A DNA stretch of 64,000 bases, taken from assembly GCA_944472135.2 (NCBI GenBank), contig OX235265.1:39591459-39655458 (forward strand). The letters are read 5' to 3'. The notes below the pieces were generated by a model, which saw only the letters and a program-made list of their open reading frames with translations, did not search any database and was not told the origin of the DNA. The translations under genes were made by a program, and so were the position numbers. This DNA is from Trichobilharzia regenti (Eukaryota; Platyhelminthes; Trematoda; Strigeidida; Schistosomatidae). Shown here in pieces: positions 33,301-40,340 of this stretch (positions are counted from its first letter, which is position 1; every line of letters starts with the position of its first letter).

Positions 33301-36073
33301 TGGAAGCTCTCCTTCCTGACTTTCCAATTCATAAGTGAATTGAATTGCCTCTACCTTCCAGTTGATGTGTTCGAAAAATCTGACACATTCACCGTACTTA
33401 GGACATAGAATATAAATAGACCATAATGCTCAAATCGGTAGTGTCTTCAAAGAAATACAGGTCCAGTCTTTACCTTTATCATTTACATCATAAAGATCAA
33501 TCCTTAATTATGTATTCAAATTCATTCTTTACTTTCTCTTCTGAATTTCTATTCGACAATATGGTTTCATTTTATCTACCTAATGTATTTCAACTTCTCT
33601 GAAATTTTTCGACCTTTCAAACATATACTGATGAATGTACGGGATAAGGTGAATTATGATACAGAAAGTTTTCATTGTAGCTTGAATTTCATCTCTTTCT
33701 GTGACAACATATGTTACATGTGTTTTTTTTTGGTTTAAATTTGTGATGTTAAATTGACTAAAACGTAATGGTATTCAGAAGATTTTGAAATATGCTGAAC
33801 TTTTAACTACTATCAGATATCGTTCCGCTTGTATCAAAACTTAATTTTCTAGTCTGTGGTAAAAAGGGTGAGGAATTTAAGGTTGATTATGTGACTGAAA
33901 AAAAAAAACACTAAACTGTGACTTAATTTCAAATGCATAAATTTACTGAAAGTTAAGAATGTAGAAACCTATAAAGTACTTTATTTTCTGGTTAACGAAC
34001 TCTGTTTTGCTTATCGTAGAAGTCTAATTTTTGTGTACACTTTCAAATGGTAGACCAACTAATAGTTCCTGACATGTTCTGAATATGAATGTACTAAATG
34101 TTTAGTTTCTTTCGGTTTTAATGAATTCTTGACTGATTTCAGTGTATTATGAATGTTGCATTTATATCTGTCGATTCCTAATTAACTGCCTGATTAAACA
34201 ACTTTAGTGGTTATTCCTTCAAAAACTCGGCGAGGCGTTCGAAGTGAATACACGAGTGAGACAAGGCTACCTAGCTATTATCACCAATAATATTCTTAAT
34301 TGTGGTCAAATGGATTATGTGTCAGACTCTGATGCGAGATCGAGGAGACAGGAATACTCTGGATCAACAATAAGAAGGATCTAGAAAATGCGGATTTCAC
34401 AGATGATATATGTCTAGTGTCACACAAACTCGAAGAGTTGCAGTCAGGCAAAAACCAACAAATTGGCAGAAGACAAAAGCCGGTTGCGAAGACAAGACTA
34501 GAAGTGAATATGGAGAAGACAGAGGTCATGAAACTAAGCAACCAACCAACAGCAACAACAACGACAGGCACCAGTCACCATCAAAGGGAAAGATTCAACA
34601 GGGTGTTACTTTCTTCACTTATCTAGGAAGCATCGTTTCAACGACAGGTAGTTGGAAAGGATGAAGATGTTAAAGTCAGAATCGGAAAGGCAAGATACTC
34701 CTTCACCAACCTGAAACTGGTTTGGAAATCTTCTGTAGTCCGCCTCAGCATAAACAACAATATTTGGATTTTTAACACGAATGTGAAAACAGCAAGTCAG
34801 AATTCTCTTATACAGGTGGGAAAATTGACGCATTACCAAAAGCATTTTCAACGACTTACAGAATTCTTTCAACAACTGCCTTCGTTAGCTCCATAATGAA
34901 GATCAAATGGTAACAAATGAACCAAGAGCCGATCGCTCAACAAATATGTAGGAGAAAGTGGAGATGGGTAGGGTGTACTTTGAGGAGGTCTTTGAATGAC
35001 ATCGCGCGGAATGCAGGCTACAGCTCGAGTGCAACCCTAATGAGAAGCGGTGAGTGGGTCGTCAGTGCGAGGGTGAAATGGAGCAGATCGTTTGGGAAGG
35101 AGGAGATCAGAGAGTTCGAGAGATCGTGGACACAGCTGAAGAGGACGTCAGAAAATAGAACAAAGTGGAGATGTTGTTGAAGCCCTGTGTTTCATTCGGA
35201 ACTCAAGGGAATAATAATATAAGATAATATAATAATAATAATTTTCGAAAACGGCAGTTTTTGGTTTCTGCACGTGCTTAAAATTTGTATTAACTTGCTG
35301 TTATTTTCAGTTTATAAAAATATATATATGTATCTATTTATATTCGCGAACTAGTGATTAGTTGATATACCGATTTTCTTAACAATAACAGTTTTGTAAG
35401 AAACTGAAGGGTATCACGTACGAATCATTTCAGTGTAAATAAGCTTATGAGTATAGGTAAATCACTGATTTGATTTCCAGGCAACTAAAAAACAGGTAAG
35501 TTCAGAAATAAAAAGAACCCATTATTTGCAAACATGTTTGAGTGTCTAAGATTAAGCCAAATTATGGAATGTTCTGTAAAAATATACAAGACTTCAAACC
35601 TATAAGAGAGAATTTTGTCAGTTAGATAAGACCACTGTTATGCGGAAAAAACAACCCTGTTAATAGTAGTAATATACTCTGTCTAAACTTTGTTAATGGA
35701 TAAGAAAATATTATAGTGGTCAGCAAATCAGTCAATCAGTGACTATACGACCAAATTAACTCACCTCAAATAAATTTACATATGGATCAGCAAAATTAAC
35801 TATTTTCAGTGTATAATATTCATCTGAATCATCGGGAAGTTGGCCGAGTTTATGCGAAATTTTAAGTAATCCCAATTCTGCATACTTGAGTACAACATCA
35901 TTCATTAAATTGCCTATCAAGGTCCCGATGGATACTTCTTCCTGAATGTAATATTCATGATCAACTGGTGGAGAAGATGTTGTTTGGATGAAGTTAGTAC
36001 AATGTGTAATGAATAATGTCACATGTAATAAAATGAACATTGTATAGAAATTGTTATAAGTATTCACTGTCAT
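8521..36073 (-). CDS. Protocadherin, 5' part of gene (4 exons, join 36073-35765, 20270-18972, 15228-14605, 9751-8521)
   Basis: A single-pass adhesion receptor of the cadherin superfamily, expected at the plasma membrane where EC domains bind calcium and mediate cell-cell contact. The four exons give about 1154 residues. A signal peptide is followed by calcium-binding DxND motifs near residues 202 (DINDNAP), 332 (DVNDNTP), 490 (DENDESP), 622 (DENDNPP), 749 (DLNDNGP) and 878 (DVNDNWP), a seventh membrane-proximal EC domain, and a helix at about 1117-1140 followed by RRR. Seven EC domains and one helix resemble delta-type protocadherins. All splice sites seen are GT/AG. Junctions 1-3 are phase 0 and read through smoothly, for example NLFE joining IKTDGRL. 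Exon 4 ends in phase 1, so the cytoplasmic tail continues to the left outside what I can recognise. DENDESP deviates from the consensus. Confidence is high for the family and moderate for exact orthology. Confidence 0.93.
9847..10195 (+). mobile_element. SINE-1 copy, near full length, in intron 3
   Basis: The 5' body (GGGAAGCCATGAC) is followed by GTGGCTTAATGACCTACGAG, box B GGTTCGAAACC, a degraded hammerhead region and the 3' tail TCAGCTCATGATGAAACCC. Confidence 0.7.
10600..10830 (-). mobile_element. SINE-1 copy
   Basis: Minus order: TTAGTTAGAGAACCATTGG tail, GACTCTTCACAGTGCGCACC and box A complement CAGCCACTGG. The hammerhead 3' strand is mutated. Confidence 0.65.
11024..11336. repeat. 313-bp unit with 42-bp terminal inverted repeats
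   Basis: Left 11024-11065 and right 11295-11336 (ends GATTTTGATGTGGTTTTG) are inverted copies with one mismatch. The inside lacks coding. Near the right arm, CTGAAGA at 11258, GTCACC, GGTGAT and GAAA at 11284 are in hammerhead order. Could be a non-autonomous DNA element or another foldback retro-unit. Confidence 0.65.
11345..11885. mobile_element. SINE-1 full copy (minus, to about 11735) with tail-to-head junction and inverted 3' part (plus, about 11771-11885)
   Basis: The minus copy is complete. Upstream of its 5' end sits a second copy of the 3' tail (GTTTGTAAGGGTTAGTTATG at both about 11349 and 11751), a head-to-tail junction. A plus-strand hammerhead-to-tail segment then follows directly at about 11771. 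Confidence 0.7.
12730..14335. repeat. Nested inverted repeats in intron 3
   Basis: Three inverted pairs: 12730-12800 with 14262-14335 (GCGAAGCTTTCGTC), about 12806-12846 with 13523-13563 (CTCAGGAGT and ACTCCTGAG), and 13566-13672 with 14155-14262 (GAATTCTCCACGA). The telomere-like array lies inside. The layout suggests two overlapping foldback copies of one repeat family. Confidence 0.7.
13205..13385 (+). repeat. Degenerate telomere-type (CCCTAA) array inside intron 3
   Basis: About 30 six-base units of CCCTAA interspersed with one-base variants (CCATAA-, ACCTTAA- and ATAACC-type). TTAGGG is the schistosome telomere repeat. The open frames across it (Asn-Pro repeats) are only a by-product. 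Confidence 0.85.
14605..15228 (-). CDS. Protocadherin exon 3 (most of EC4 and EC5)
   Basis: Acceptor atttatttccag precedes GTA at 15228, and CAG/gtacgt is the donor after 14605. The 624 bp are 208 codons in phase 0 at both ends. The exon begins VYDPDFGGQDQVECNL, the expected partner of the ASIQ end of exon 2, and contains DENDNPPKF, ATDLDTGINSEMKYFL and FDREVKDTY. An AT microsatellite at about 15298-15345 lies only about 70 bp upstream of the acceptor on the gene strand and could influence splicing. Confidence 0.92.
15298..15345. repeat. AT microsatellite near the exon 3 acceptor
   Basis: About 24 AT units, about 70 bp upstream of exon 3 on the gene strand. Confidence 0.9.
18468..18756. mobile_element. 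Foldback SINE-2 in intron 2, about 51-bp terminal inverted repeats
   Basis: The left end (18470-18520) and right end (18703-18753) are inverted copies with few mismatches (GGTTGGAGGCAATCGGC versus GCCGATTGCCTCCAACC). The centre has a box A (TAGCTCAGCTGTTA) and box B (GAGTTCGAATCTC) of a tRNA-like promoter. Next to the right arm a hammerhead-like set is present: GCTTTG, CTGACAGATGA, GTCC, CAACTA, GCAC, GAAA, CCTAGG, TC, CAAGGC. Confidence 0.7.
18972..20270 (-). CDS. Protocadherin exon 2 (end of EC1, EC2, EC3, start of EC4)
   Basis: Acceptor ttgttgtacag precedes ATT at 20270, and a CAG/gtaag donor follows 18972. The 1299 bp are 433 codons with no stop and phase 0 at both ends. The first residues IKTDGRLIVNRRLDRDQIC continue EC1 from exon 1 exactly as in other protocadherins. 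Motifs in order are DINDNAPYW, DREEQSEY, DVNDNTPQF, ATDLDSGINGIYHF and DENDESPII. EC1 has a long insertion between the DRDQIC motif and the SCPIILQ strand, and EC3 has an Asn-rich insertion. The reverse-strand frame at 19579-19845 is only a shadow of this exon. Confidence 0.93.
20835..21345. mobile_element. SINE-1 inverted pair in intron 1 (minus 20835-21175, plus 21180-21345)
   Basis: The minus copy with CAGCCACTGG and 5' body is followed by a plus-strand segment with GTGTGTATTGCTGAGGAGTTC, CAGTGCTCCCTGG and the tail. The copies are diverged; no clean duplication flanks them. Confidence 0.55.
21579..21930 (+). repeat. 5' LTR of the gypsy element (352 bp)
   Basis: Starts TGTGGTGAGAGC and ends TGTTGTTACA. 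Identical to the 3' copy except for one base. It contains clustered CCAAT boxes, a TATA box and a polyadenylation signal near its 3' end. Confidence 0.96.
21604..21894 (+). promoter_or_regulatory. LTR promoter: four CCAAT motifs, TATA box and AATAAA
   Basis: An inverted CCAAT (ATTGG at 21604) and direct CCAAT boxes at 21684, 21763 and 21807 precede TATATAAATA at 21864-21873. AATAAA follows at 21889-21894. CCAAT plus TATA is a classic polymerase II arrangement. The short TATA-to-AATAAA distance implies a very small R region, or a signal used only near the 3' end. The same set is repeated in the 3' LTR and, with changes, in the miniature element. Confidence 0.65.
21933..21945 (+). promoter_or_regulatory. 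Possible primer-binding site next to the 5' LTR
   Basis: TGGTGTCGCTGCC begins two bases after the LTR end, the usual place for a tRNA primer site. The miniature element has TGCTGTCGCTGCC at the same place. I could not match it to a particular tRNA 3' end, so the primer is unassigned. Confidence 0.4.
21955..25794 (+). CDS. gag-pol: Gag-Pol polyprotein of the Ty3/gypsy element (intact, 1279 aa)
   Basis: One frame encodes all retrotransposition functions. From ATG 21955: a Gag region, then a CCHC zinc knuckle at residues 202-215 (CFECGKPGHWRRYC). An aspartic protease follows with DTGA at 264. Reverse transcriptase has YGDD at 557-560 (many gypsy elements have YIDD or YVDD). RNase H has its first Asp at 706 and a TDHKPL block. 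Integrase has zinc-binding H915, H919, C949 and C952, catalytic D980, D1040 and E1076 (35 residues between the last two), and a GPY/F-type end (KWEGPYTI). The frame is also open upstream into the LTR from 21871, but ATG 21955 is the first Met after the LTR. No frameshift or stop was seen. Gag and Pol are not separated, so release must depend on protease alone. Confidence 0.95.
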   Translation: MKIPWPAAFEEGDIRSFLRDFEAVAELVGVKEQAAKAVVLGTLLRGRAKAAYDSVDRSNGTASWKKLVERLVSEFDSETDRQLAMQQFRSMKLGPDGDPLVLAVKLTNLLRRALPTLDEESEAQLLSSQFIESVPDHISQRLQLVNATQPMDISELAKVTRQLLSTTVAAIDQPKPNEYEQKIEALQREVAALKLADRKDRCFECGKPGHWRRYCPERRKRKNFRRYNACSFFRMNLDLVGAIEKGALYSKLRVNDREVVCLIDTGAAVSLIDKNLCKSVSPCSLTVQTVGGYVLRITGRSNCTVVVGGCEVTFPFIVVPELQRTILGADFLREIGAIIDTQANVVITKYGHINMYETSEIAAIKLSTVHNVTELINKYDHLFTGDGDPYGYCDKVNHEIPLSDPKVRSFLTRRVPCHLEGEVERQVQEMLKDDIIEEADSPYNSPVLLVKKANGKYRFCVDFRQLNSMTELRPCAMPTVVETLDRLQGANVFSVLDLRSGYWQIPIKQGDRDKTAFIVGQTQYRFKRMPFGLAGAPFTFRRLMKLLLRNLKNVEVYGDDLVIYSQNENDHVNHVEAVLRRIEEFGLRVNKTKSQIAKKNVTLLGHKVGNGEIKPLPEKILTIKTIPAPNSKRKLRQFLGRAAFYSRFVKNFNEIAAPLYRLLGEPKFVWSEESQRTFDRIKQLLDHQQMTLKLPVPGRQFTVCTDASDYAIGAVLRQDEGIVEYASRVLTLTERKYSTIEKECLAMVWAVDKWRPYLLGRRFHIETDHKPLQFLKTARDPRGKLSRWMLRLQEYDFTISHVPGSENVLADLLSRPEDESELPEVAYGVHAVEQDPLRLARRQRLDDTLNTVIQVITNGIEVDQTTASKELTTLLRQRDRLRVNAYGTLTWRENDGSWLAVIPQSSRHDMIEECHQLAHTGVARTTDLLRQSMYWPGMREDVARYVLGCPRCQLMKGDRYIRPPLQSIPVTAIGDLWSVDVMGPFPQTSNGNQYLLVMTEHATRWVDAVAIPDQRARTVTDAVVRHIVADHGVPKTILTDQGPCFESEEFTSRLQQLGIKRIRTTPYHPQTNGLTERNNRTLKEWLASKGGNWETELPLILLTHRATTQETTKKSPFQLMYGRKPRLPVHNETWPMHQKWSTTKLKAERKEAVKNVIRKQRSDVTKSQMKERTQCITFAVGDQVKCRDRRYTVGGGLGSRKLLPKWEGPYTITKRRGQVYTIRRGDKQKRVNASQLQRWVQWDKPVSNNPQLEDVAPRRSERLRTKLFDGGTSVVRAGC
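25762..25772 (+). promoter_or_regulatory. Polypurine tract of the gypsy element
   Basis: GGGGGGACGAG directly abuts the 3' LTR. The same purine run precedes the 3' LTR of the miniature element, supporting a role in plus-strand priming. Confidence 0.6.
25773..26124 (+). repeat. 3' LTR of the gypsy element (352 bp)
   Basis: Same ends as the 5' LTR. The gag-pol stop codon (TAG at 25792-25794) lies inside this LTR, so the last six or so residues of the polyprotein are LTR-encoded. Confidence 0.96.
26554..26879 (+). repeat. 5' LTR of the miniature element (326 bp)
   Basis: TGTGGTGAGAGC to TGTTGTTACA. Relative to the 352-bp LTR it has small internal deletions and substitutions in the middle. It keeps inverted and direct CCAAT boxes, TATAAATA at about 26814 and AATAAA. 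Confidence 0.95.
26904..27323 (+). CDS. Short Gag-N / integrase-C fusion frame of the miniature element
   Basis: From ATG 26904 about 139 codons run to a TAG inside the 3' LTR. The first part (MKSLYPAVFDGDIWIFGQDF) parallels the full element's Gag start (MKIPWPAAFEEGDIRSFLRD). After GRSMDECSTGSGKQ it continues as FPKWEGPYMV, the GPY/F integrase module, in the same frame as in the full element, and ends GGTSVVRAGC like it. The frame is also open back to an ATG at 26811 in the LTR, but that overlaps the TATA box. Whether the peptide is made or useful is unknown; the open frame may simply be young. Confidence 0.6.
   Translation: MKSLYPAVFDGDIWIFGQDFKASAQLSGVQDLSAMELLLETLLGGRAKAAYEGVGRSMDECSTGSGKQFPKWEGPYMVTSRWGYADTVAMANNERRVNVSELQKWIQRDKPTMTPAPSGSSRIQSHVFDGGTSVVRAGC
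27302..27627 (+). repeat. 3' LTR of the miniature element (326 bp)
   Basis: No difference from the 5' copy was found by eye over 326 bp, implying very recent insertion or conversion. It is preceded by the GGGGGGACGAG purine tract. Confidence 0.95.
27628..27945. repeat. Two-copy tandem repeat, unit about 160 bp
   Basis: Units about 27628-27786 and 27787-27945 share TACGAGTGTT, TTGATCAA, GAATGTTGTGATGTGTTTG and TATCCTCTTCTGATTT in order, with scattered differences. The miniature LTR element sits exactly at the left edge of the first unit. They appear to be part of the Penelope-like remnant. Confidence 0.75.
29160..29300 (-). other. Degenerate tRNA-like repeat fragment
   Basis: The minus strand has CCAAGTGGTCTAGGGGATAA and GTATTCGAGCCTAG, loosely box A and box B. 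A related CAAAGCGTTATCCGCTTG stretch occurs near 46300. No cloverleaf could be drawn. Confidence 0.3.
30255..30480 (-). mobile_element. SINE-3 copy (tRNA-derived)
   Basis: On the minus strand it starts GTGCGTCGGTGGCACAGCGG (box A), GGGGTTCGACC (box B), followed by a body with AGCAACCCCATCCTGTAAAA and ending GCCCTATGTTCCAGTGGGAA. A full-length unit of about 225 bp. Confidence 0.75.
31905..33420 (-). mobile_element. Penelope-like element, RT end and GIY-YIG region, interrupted by a SINE
   Basis: On the minus strand 33400-33112 reads GELPIIGCSVKRKEDG and VYRKPTHSNRYLDF, the thumb-side end of a Penelope-like RT. A low-complexity Asn-rich spacer follows. After a SINE (32469-32819) the copy continues with a decayed VEYIGQ endonuclease block. 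Numerous stops are present. The matching part of the 55.4-57.4 kb palindrome shows the same layout without this SINE. Confidence 0.7.
32469..32819 (+). mobile_element. SINE-1 monomer with exact 9-bp target duplication
   Basis: A 351-bp copy running from the GGAAGTC 5' body through GTGGCTCAATCGTCTACTAG (box A region), box B GGTTTCGAACC, a hammerhead-like domain and the CCCTACAAAGCAATACTTGA tail. AATTCTAAT occurs at 32460-32468 and 32820-32828. The interrupted Penelope-like sequence rejoins cleanly. Confidence 0.88.
34200..35225 (+). mobile_element. Non-LTR retrotransposon (RTE/SR2-like), 3' part, degraded
   Basis: Fragments in several frames read KLGEAFEVNTRVRQG, LEVNMEKTEVMKL, FFTYLGSIVSTTG, EPIAQQICRRKWRWVG and RTKWRCC, in the order seen at the end of the RT of RTE-like LINEs. 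The 3' end runs into a TAA/ATA microsatellite tail (about 35205-35240). Many frameshifts. Confidence 0.7.
35765..36073 (-). CDS. Protocadherin exon 1 (start codon, signal peptide, N-terminal part of EC1)
   Basis: Reads from ATG at 36073 for 103 codons and ends GAG followed by gtgagt, a consensus donor, in phase 0. A hydrophobic stretch MFILLHVTLFITHC at residues 11-24 fits a signal peptide; the second Met (residue 11) could be the real start because it directly begins the hydrophobic core. The segment YIQEEVSIGTLIGNL is a typical first strand of a protocadherin EC1. A long TA microsatellite lies about 120 bp upstream of the ATG. No promoter elements could be assigned. Confidence 0.85.
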
Positions 36074-36190
36074 TTGTATATTTGCCTATTTTTGTGTAGA
36101 AAACCTGTGGATATCAAAATAAAAATTTTAGTAGATAAACTCTACTTGAGATATAACACAAACAGCATAAAAGTTATTTCAAACGAAAAG

Positions 36191-36193
<3 letters not shown>

Positions 36194-36262
<69 letters not shown>
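36194..36262. repeat. TA microsatellite upstream of the protocadherin ATG
   Basis: About 34 uninterrupted TA units, 120 bp upstream of the start codon on the gene strand. The Tyr-Ile frames read from it are artefacts. Confidence 0.92.
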
Positions 36263-36266
<4 letters not shown>

Positions 36267-36849
36267 GCTTTATTCCAAAACAGTACTCGTCATAAAGAAT
36301 GGAATTCTCAGCATTTTTACTACAGTATTGCATCCAGTTAGTACATTATCGATAAATAAAATTCTACATAGATTATGGGTAATCTCAGTTAGTTTTGACA
36401 ACAACATACTGACAAGTCGGTGGTAAAGCCAAAAAGTGAACAGTGTTTGAAGATGATAGCAAAGTAGGTGCTGGTGTATTAACTGGCGTAAGCGGTAACA
36501 AACAGGTCGAGATATACAGAGTGTGAAAGAACGAAGAAGAATGTCTTAAGCAGAGTTTGTAAGGAAGAAAAAAACAAAGCAGCGCATAACAGAAAAAAAG
36601 AAAGAAAGAAAACGTTGTACCTATAAGTGATATGAGTTGGAAAGACGAGATCCAGTTGTTCTACTGACTATTTAATACGTTATAGGCATCACGCCTAATG
36701 CTTTCTTTCTTTATCGCACAGAACACGAGCTAAGTAGGATATGGTTGAGTTTTTGTACTTGCTAGTGCGAGCATATAGTTTTCTATATAGACTTCTGGTC
36801 TACTTGCCTGATGAGATACAAGGGGAGAATTGTGAATGAAGAGGGTGGT

Positions 36850-37060
36850 GTGAGTTAGATAGATAGAATGGATTTAGCCCATTTTTCACATGAGTCTATG
36901 TGCCTGTTAACCAGAATATTAACAAGCTGGTCAAGTGGCACGTTGCTTACCCTGCTGACAACCTTTAACATCCTGCGCAATAAGATATAGTCTTTCTCCA
37001 GTAGCCCAGGAAAAACTAAGGGGGAACAATAGAGAATATATATATATATGTAAGAGACGA
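36850..37060 (-). mobile_element. Possible CR1/SR1-like LINE fragment
   Basis: The minus frame SPLVFPGLLEKDYILLRRMLKVVSRVSN and DSCEKWAKSIL resembles the C-terminal 'thumb' segment that ends many LINE reverse transcriptases. There is no other conserved block, so the assignment is tentative. Confidence 0.4.
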
Positions 37061-37299
37061 TTTCTGAATATAATTTAAGCTTTATTGATAGAGTTTGCAC
37101 TGTCATGTTCTCCATTAAGCCGAAAAGTCTATGCCCGAACCATATAGATGACTGCAGAGTATTCGAAATTGAAAATGTTTCTTGCTAAACGAGCTTGAGT
37201 TGTCAGTCCCACCCCTGAACTTGCTTCTTTACTGGAATCAATACCAACAGCAAGTCCAGCCCGCTGACTTTTAAGGAGTGATAAAAAATGTATTCTGAG

Positions 37300-37750
37300 G
37301 CGCATAACTGCCAACCAGTGTCACTGACGATGGACCCTGCTAATCACCACTTCTCACAACAATTCCAGGAAGATTCATCCTGTAGTCAGTCATCAGTGAG
37401 CATTACATTCATTTTCGACTGTTGTTTTTTAAGGATTTGATTGGTTTCAAGTTCGATTAAGGATTGGTATCATTCAGGGAGCCAGTAAAAACAAAGAGAC
37501 GGGGGAGGGGTTAGTGGACAGGCGTTTCGTTTTAGTTTGAAACTCTTCAGCAATACGCATGTATGACCTCATCAAGGATAAAATCCGGGAACTTCAGGTT
37601 ACATGGTGAGCCACCAGGACAGAATCCAATGACCTATAAACTCTGTTTTCTGCTGTCCAATACTCCGTGATTTTCATTGCTTCTCTAACTAATACCAATC
37701 CGTGATCAAACCTGGAACCAGTCAAATCCTTACAAGCTAACATTTGAAAA
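37300..37750. mobile_element. SINE-1 fragments: minus 5' body, minus copy and plus tail
   Basis: 37300-37400 is a minus-strand 5' body; 37425-37650 is a minus copy whose 3' tail adjoins that 5' body (head-to-tail junction). 37650-37750 is a plus-strand 3' segment (CTGCTGTCCAATACTCC then CTAACTAATACCAATCCG). Confidence 0.6.
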
Positions 37751-38149
37751 ACTGTTTCACTCTGACTCTGTACACACATACTCACTTTTAGGGGTCTTGA
37801 TTTAATACGTCATGAGTTCTGTTGTCATTTTACGAATTTGCATGCACTACTATTAGTTTAAATTTTCTGCCAACAAAATGAAGACAGTAATAATAATCAT
37901 CTACCGAGTACGAAATAAGTTGCTGAAAACATCGAGGTACCTCATACTCCAGACAGCAGAGATTATCACGACTTGCATGAAACAACCAGTGCTTTGTGTG
38001 CAAAAGAAGCAAGTCTAGCCACTACTACTACTACTACCCTGGATGGTCTTCAGTGGAGACTATAAATTCATGAATCTGTATTATTATCTTTCATAATTTG
38101 CCTTTCTGATATTCAGTGTATTGTAATGTTGATGCTGTGGAACTGCAAT

Positions 38150-38385
38150 TTTTTTTCCTTCACGTTCCCCAGTGGAACATAGGGCTTCAAGCTAGTGGCT
38201 TGAGGTTTCTGTAGCAGTGTTTATTTTACAGGATGGGGTTGGTAGCCTCATGCCCAACCTTTCCTCCTTACCAGCATTATTTCTGATTTAGCGAGGTAAA
38301 GGAGTGCGTCGGCCGGGAATCGAACTCTGGACCATGTGCATAGTCGGCGAGCGTCCTAACCGCTATGCCACCGATGCATACACAA
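38150..38385 (-). mobile_element. SINE-3 copy (tRNA-derived)
   Basis: The same organisation as 30255-30480, with box B complement GAATCGAACTC and CCACTGTGCC-type box A complement (CCGCTATGCCACCGATGC). Nearly full length. Confidence 0.75.
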
Positions 38386-38450
38386 CTGGGTTCGAACCCA
38401 GGACATTCTGGTTACAAGGCAAACTCTTATACCATTAAGCCGCTGGGACT
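38385..38450 (-). mobile_element. SINE-1 tRNA-like fragment
   Basis: Only box B complement (GGGTTCGAACCC) through box A complement (CATTAAGCCGCTGGGAC) remains, next to a SINE-3. Confidence 0.55.
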
Positions 38451-38999
38451 GTAATAGACTGATCTTATTATTGATTCAATGTTATTTAAACAACATTAAT
38501 GTTGTTGATAGCACTAATTCACTCATTATTAGGCATATATAACTGTATAACCTGATGAAGAGGTTATCTAAATCAGTGTTCTTTGTTAAATAACCGTTCT
38601 TTTGAAATACTAAGGTAGATACTTAAGAAATATAATGAGAAAAGTGATATCAAATATAACGGTACTAAAATTTGGTCGACTCAAATGTACTCAGTTATTT
38701 TCATTTTGGAAATGTTTATTTCAAGTAATGAATTATTGTTTTTTTTTCCTGAGATTTAGCTAAACCTTTTGAAAACTTTGTTTTCGAAAATGTGCATAGT
38801 ATAATACAAATATCGTGTGGTATTTATTTCTGTCTCGTTAACTACCATGCATTGCTCATGCTGTGTCAATATCAGTACAGAGGACAATTTTAAATGTATA
38901 TCTACACAAAGAACCTCAAGTGTTCTTCACAGTTTCAAAGTGTGTTATTCATTGGTGAGGTTACAAAAATGACTGAAATTTTGAGTAAAATAATCTTCA

Positions 39000-39690
39000 A
39001 TTACCTACACTGCATGATAGAAAATAGACGTTCATTAAAAATTTATTTCCAGAAGAAAGAAAAGATTTAGGAAGAGCTATCCATTGTGGAGAAATGCCTA
39101 CGCGACAACGAATGCCCACAAAAGTTCATCGACAAGTATGGGAGACGTCAAGTTGAAAAAGTGAAATGCAGCACATTAGATAAAAAGCCTACCTTTCCGC
39201 AGCTTGCATTCAAAGGCGATGATACTGCTAATAGAATAAGATGCAGACTGAACGCTGCCCTGAAAAGAGCATATCCAGCCGCCAAGCTTCTATGTGTTTA
39301 TCAAACAACTAGTTGTTTGAGACAATCAAAAGTGGACAAATACCCACCTCATATTACCTCCAACTGTGTCTACCAATTTACATGTACGTGCCAAAGCACA
39401 TACATTGGAAGAACATAGAAAAGGGTTAGTGTCCGCATTTATGAACACATATCAAAGAACCTGAAAGTGAAAGGTCCATAAGCATTAAACAGTGCGATTG
39501 CTCGTCATCTATTGGACACTGGTCATATTGTAGACAACCTGAAGTCGTTGAAAATAATCAACAAGCAAAAGAAACCTAGCTTGCTAGGCTTTGCTGAAGC
39601 GATTGCCATTAAACGACTTAAACCAAATCTATGTACGCAGAAAGAGGTAGTGGTGAATCTTGCACTGCCCTGGTGATAACAAAAAAATAT
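39000..39690 (+). mobile_element. Penelope-like element, GIY-YIG endonuclease end
   Basis: The frame 39086-39418 ends YQFTCTCQSTYIGRT, the start of the GIY-YIG domain. After one stop the frame resumes with VRIYEHISKNL, SAIARHLLDTGH and EAIAIKRLKPNLC, ending LALPW. Only the one stop at about 39418 and small lesions were seen, so this is one of the better preserved tails here. It lacks the RT. Confidence 0.75.
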
Positions 39691-40214
39691 ATACAACTTT
39701 CATGAGTCACCTTTGTCATGTTTAGAAAACTCTACTCTCTCATCTGAACATGACTCACCCTACCTTGTTTCTTTTCTTTCCTTTTTCTATTGGCTATTAG
39801 ATAAGACGTTTTCTTTAGTTATGTAATCTACTTTTTTCTTATGCTCTTTCTAGCTAAACCTTGTTTCTACACACACATATATATATACGCAACCATGTTT
39901 TTTGTTTCCAAGCCTAAGTGTCTAATTATTCTATAAATAGTCAGTGTTTGTAACTCCTAATCAGTTAAATAATTTCAGACTAATGTTACTTTTAATTCCT
40001 GCCAATTACTCCTTATGGTCGTGGAAAAGTATGTTCATATCTTTAATGTATTTCATATTTTTTAACGTTCAGGTTGTAACAAGTTGAGAAGAATCCTTGA
40101 AATAATATAAGATGAGCTCATATTATCCTGGTACAATTGTTGTTCTTGCTTTGTTCAAGTTTATAAATGGGAAGAATTGCATGAAGCTTTTAAAGAAAGA
40201 ATTGTTGACGTTAC

Positions 40215-40340
40215 ATGGTTGGAGGCAATCGGCAGGAAGCCTTGCTCCCTCGACCTAGGTTTCGTGCTAGTTGGCGCTCAACAGTCAGTAAGGCATATAT
40301 ATCTGTAACCTTGACACATCACACTCGTTACTGGCATCCA
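40215..40340 (-). mobile_element. SINE-2 half copy
   Basis: Reads GGTTGGAGGCAATCGGCAGG, then CCTAGGTTTCGTGCTAGTTG and CAACAGTCAG; on the minus strand this is the hammerhead-like right arm. The tRNA-like part is absent. It shares CACATCACACT with sequence beyond the 18468 copy, so the family extends further. Confidence 0.55.

Larger units (their letters stand above)
20271..35764 (-). other. Protocadherin intron 1 (15,494 bp)
   Basis: Joins exon 1 (phase 0) to exon 2 (phase 0). It carries two LTR retrotransposons (both plus strand, antisense to the gene), two Penelope-like remnants, a SINE nested in one of them, one SINE-3 copy, a degenerate LINE (34200-35225) and no host exon that I can see. 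Nothing recognised in 20300-20830, 28425-29150, 29370-30245, 30490-31900, 33425-34190 and 35230-35760. Confidence 0.8.

Noticed and set aside
36074..36333. Frames rich in Tyr-Ile (also near 15258 and 54714)
   Set aside because: They arise from TA microsatellites, which are open in several frames.
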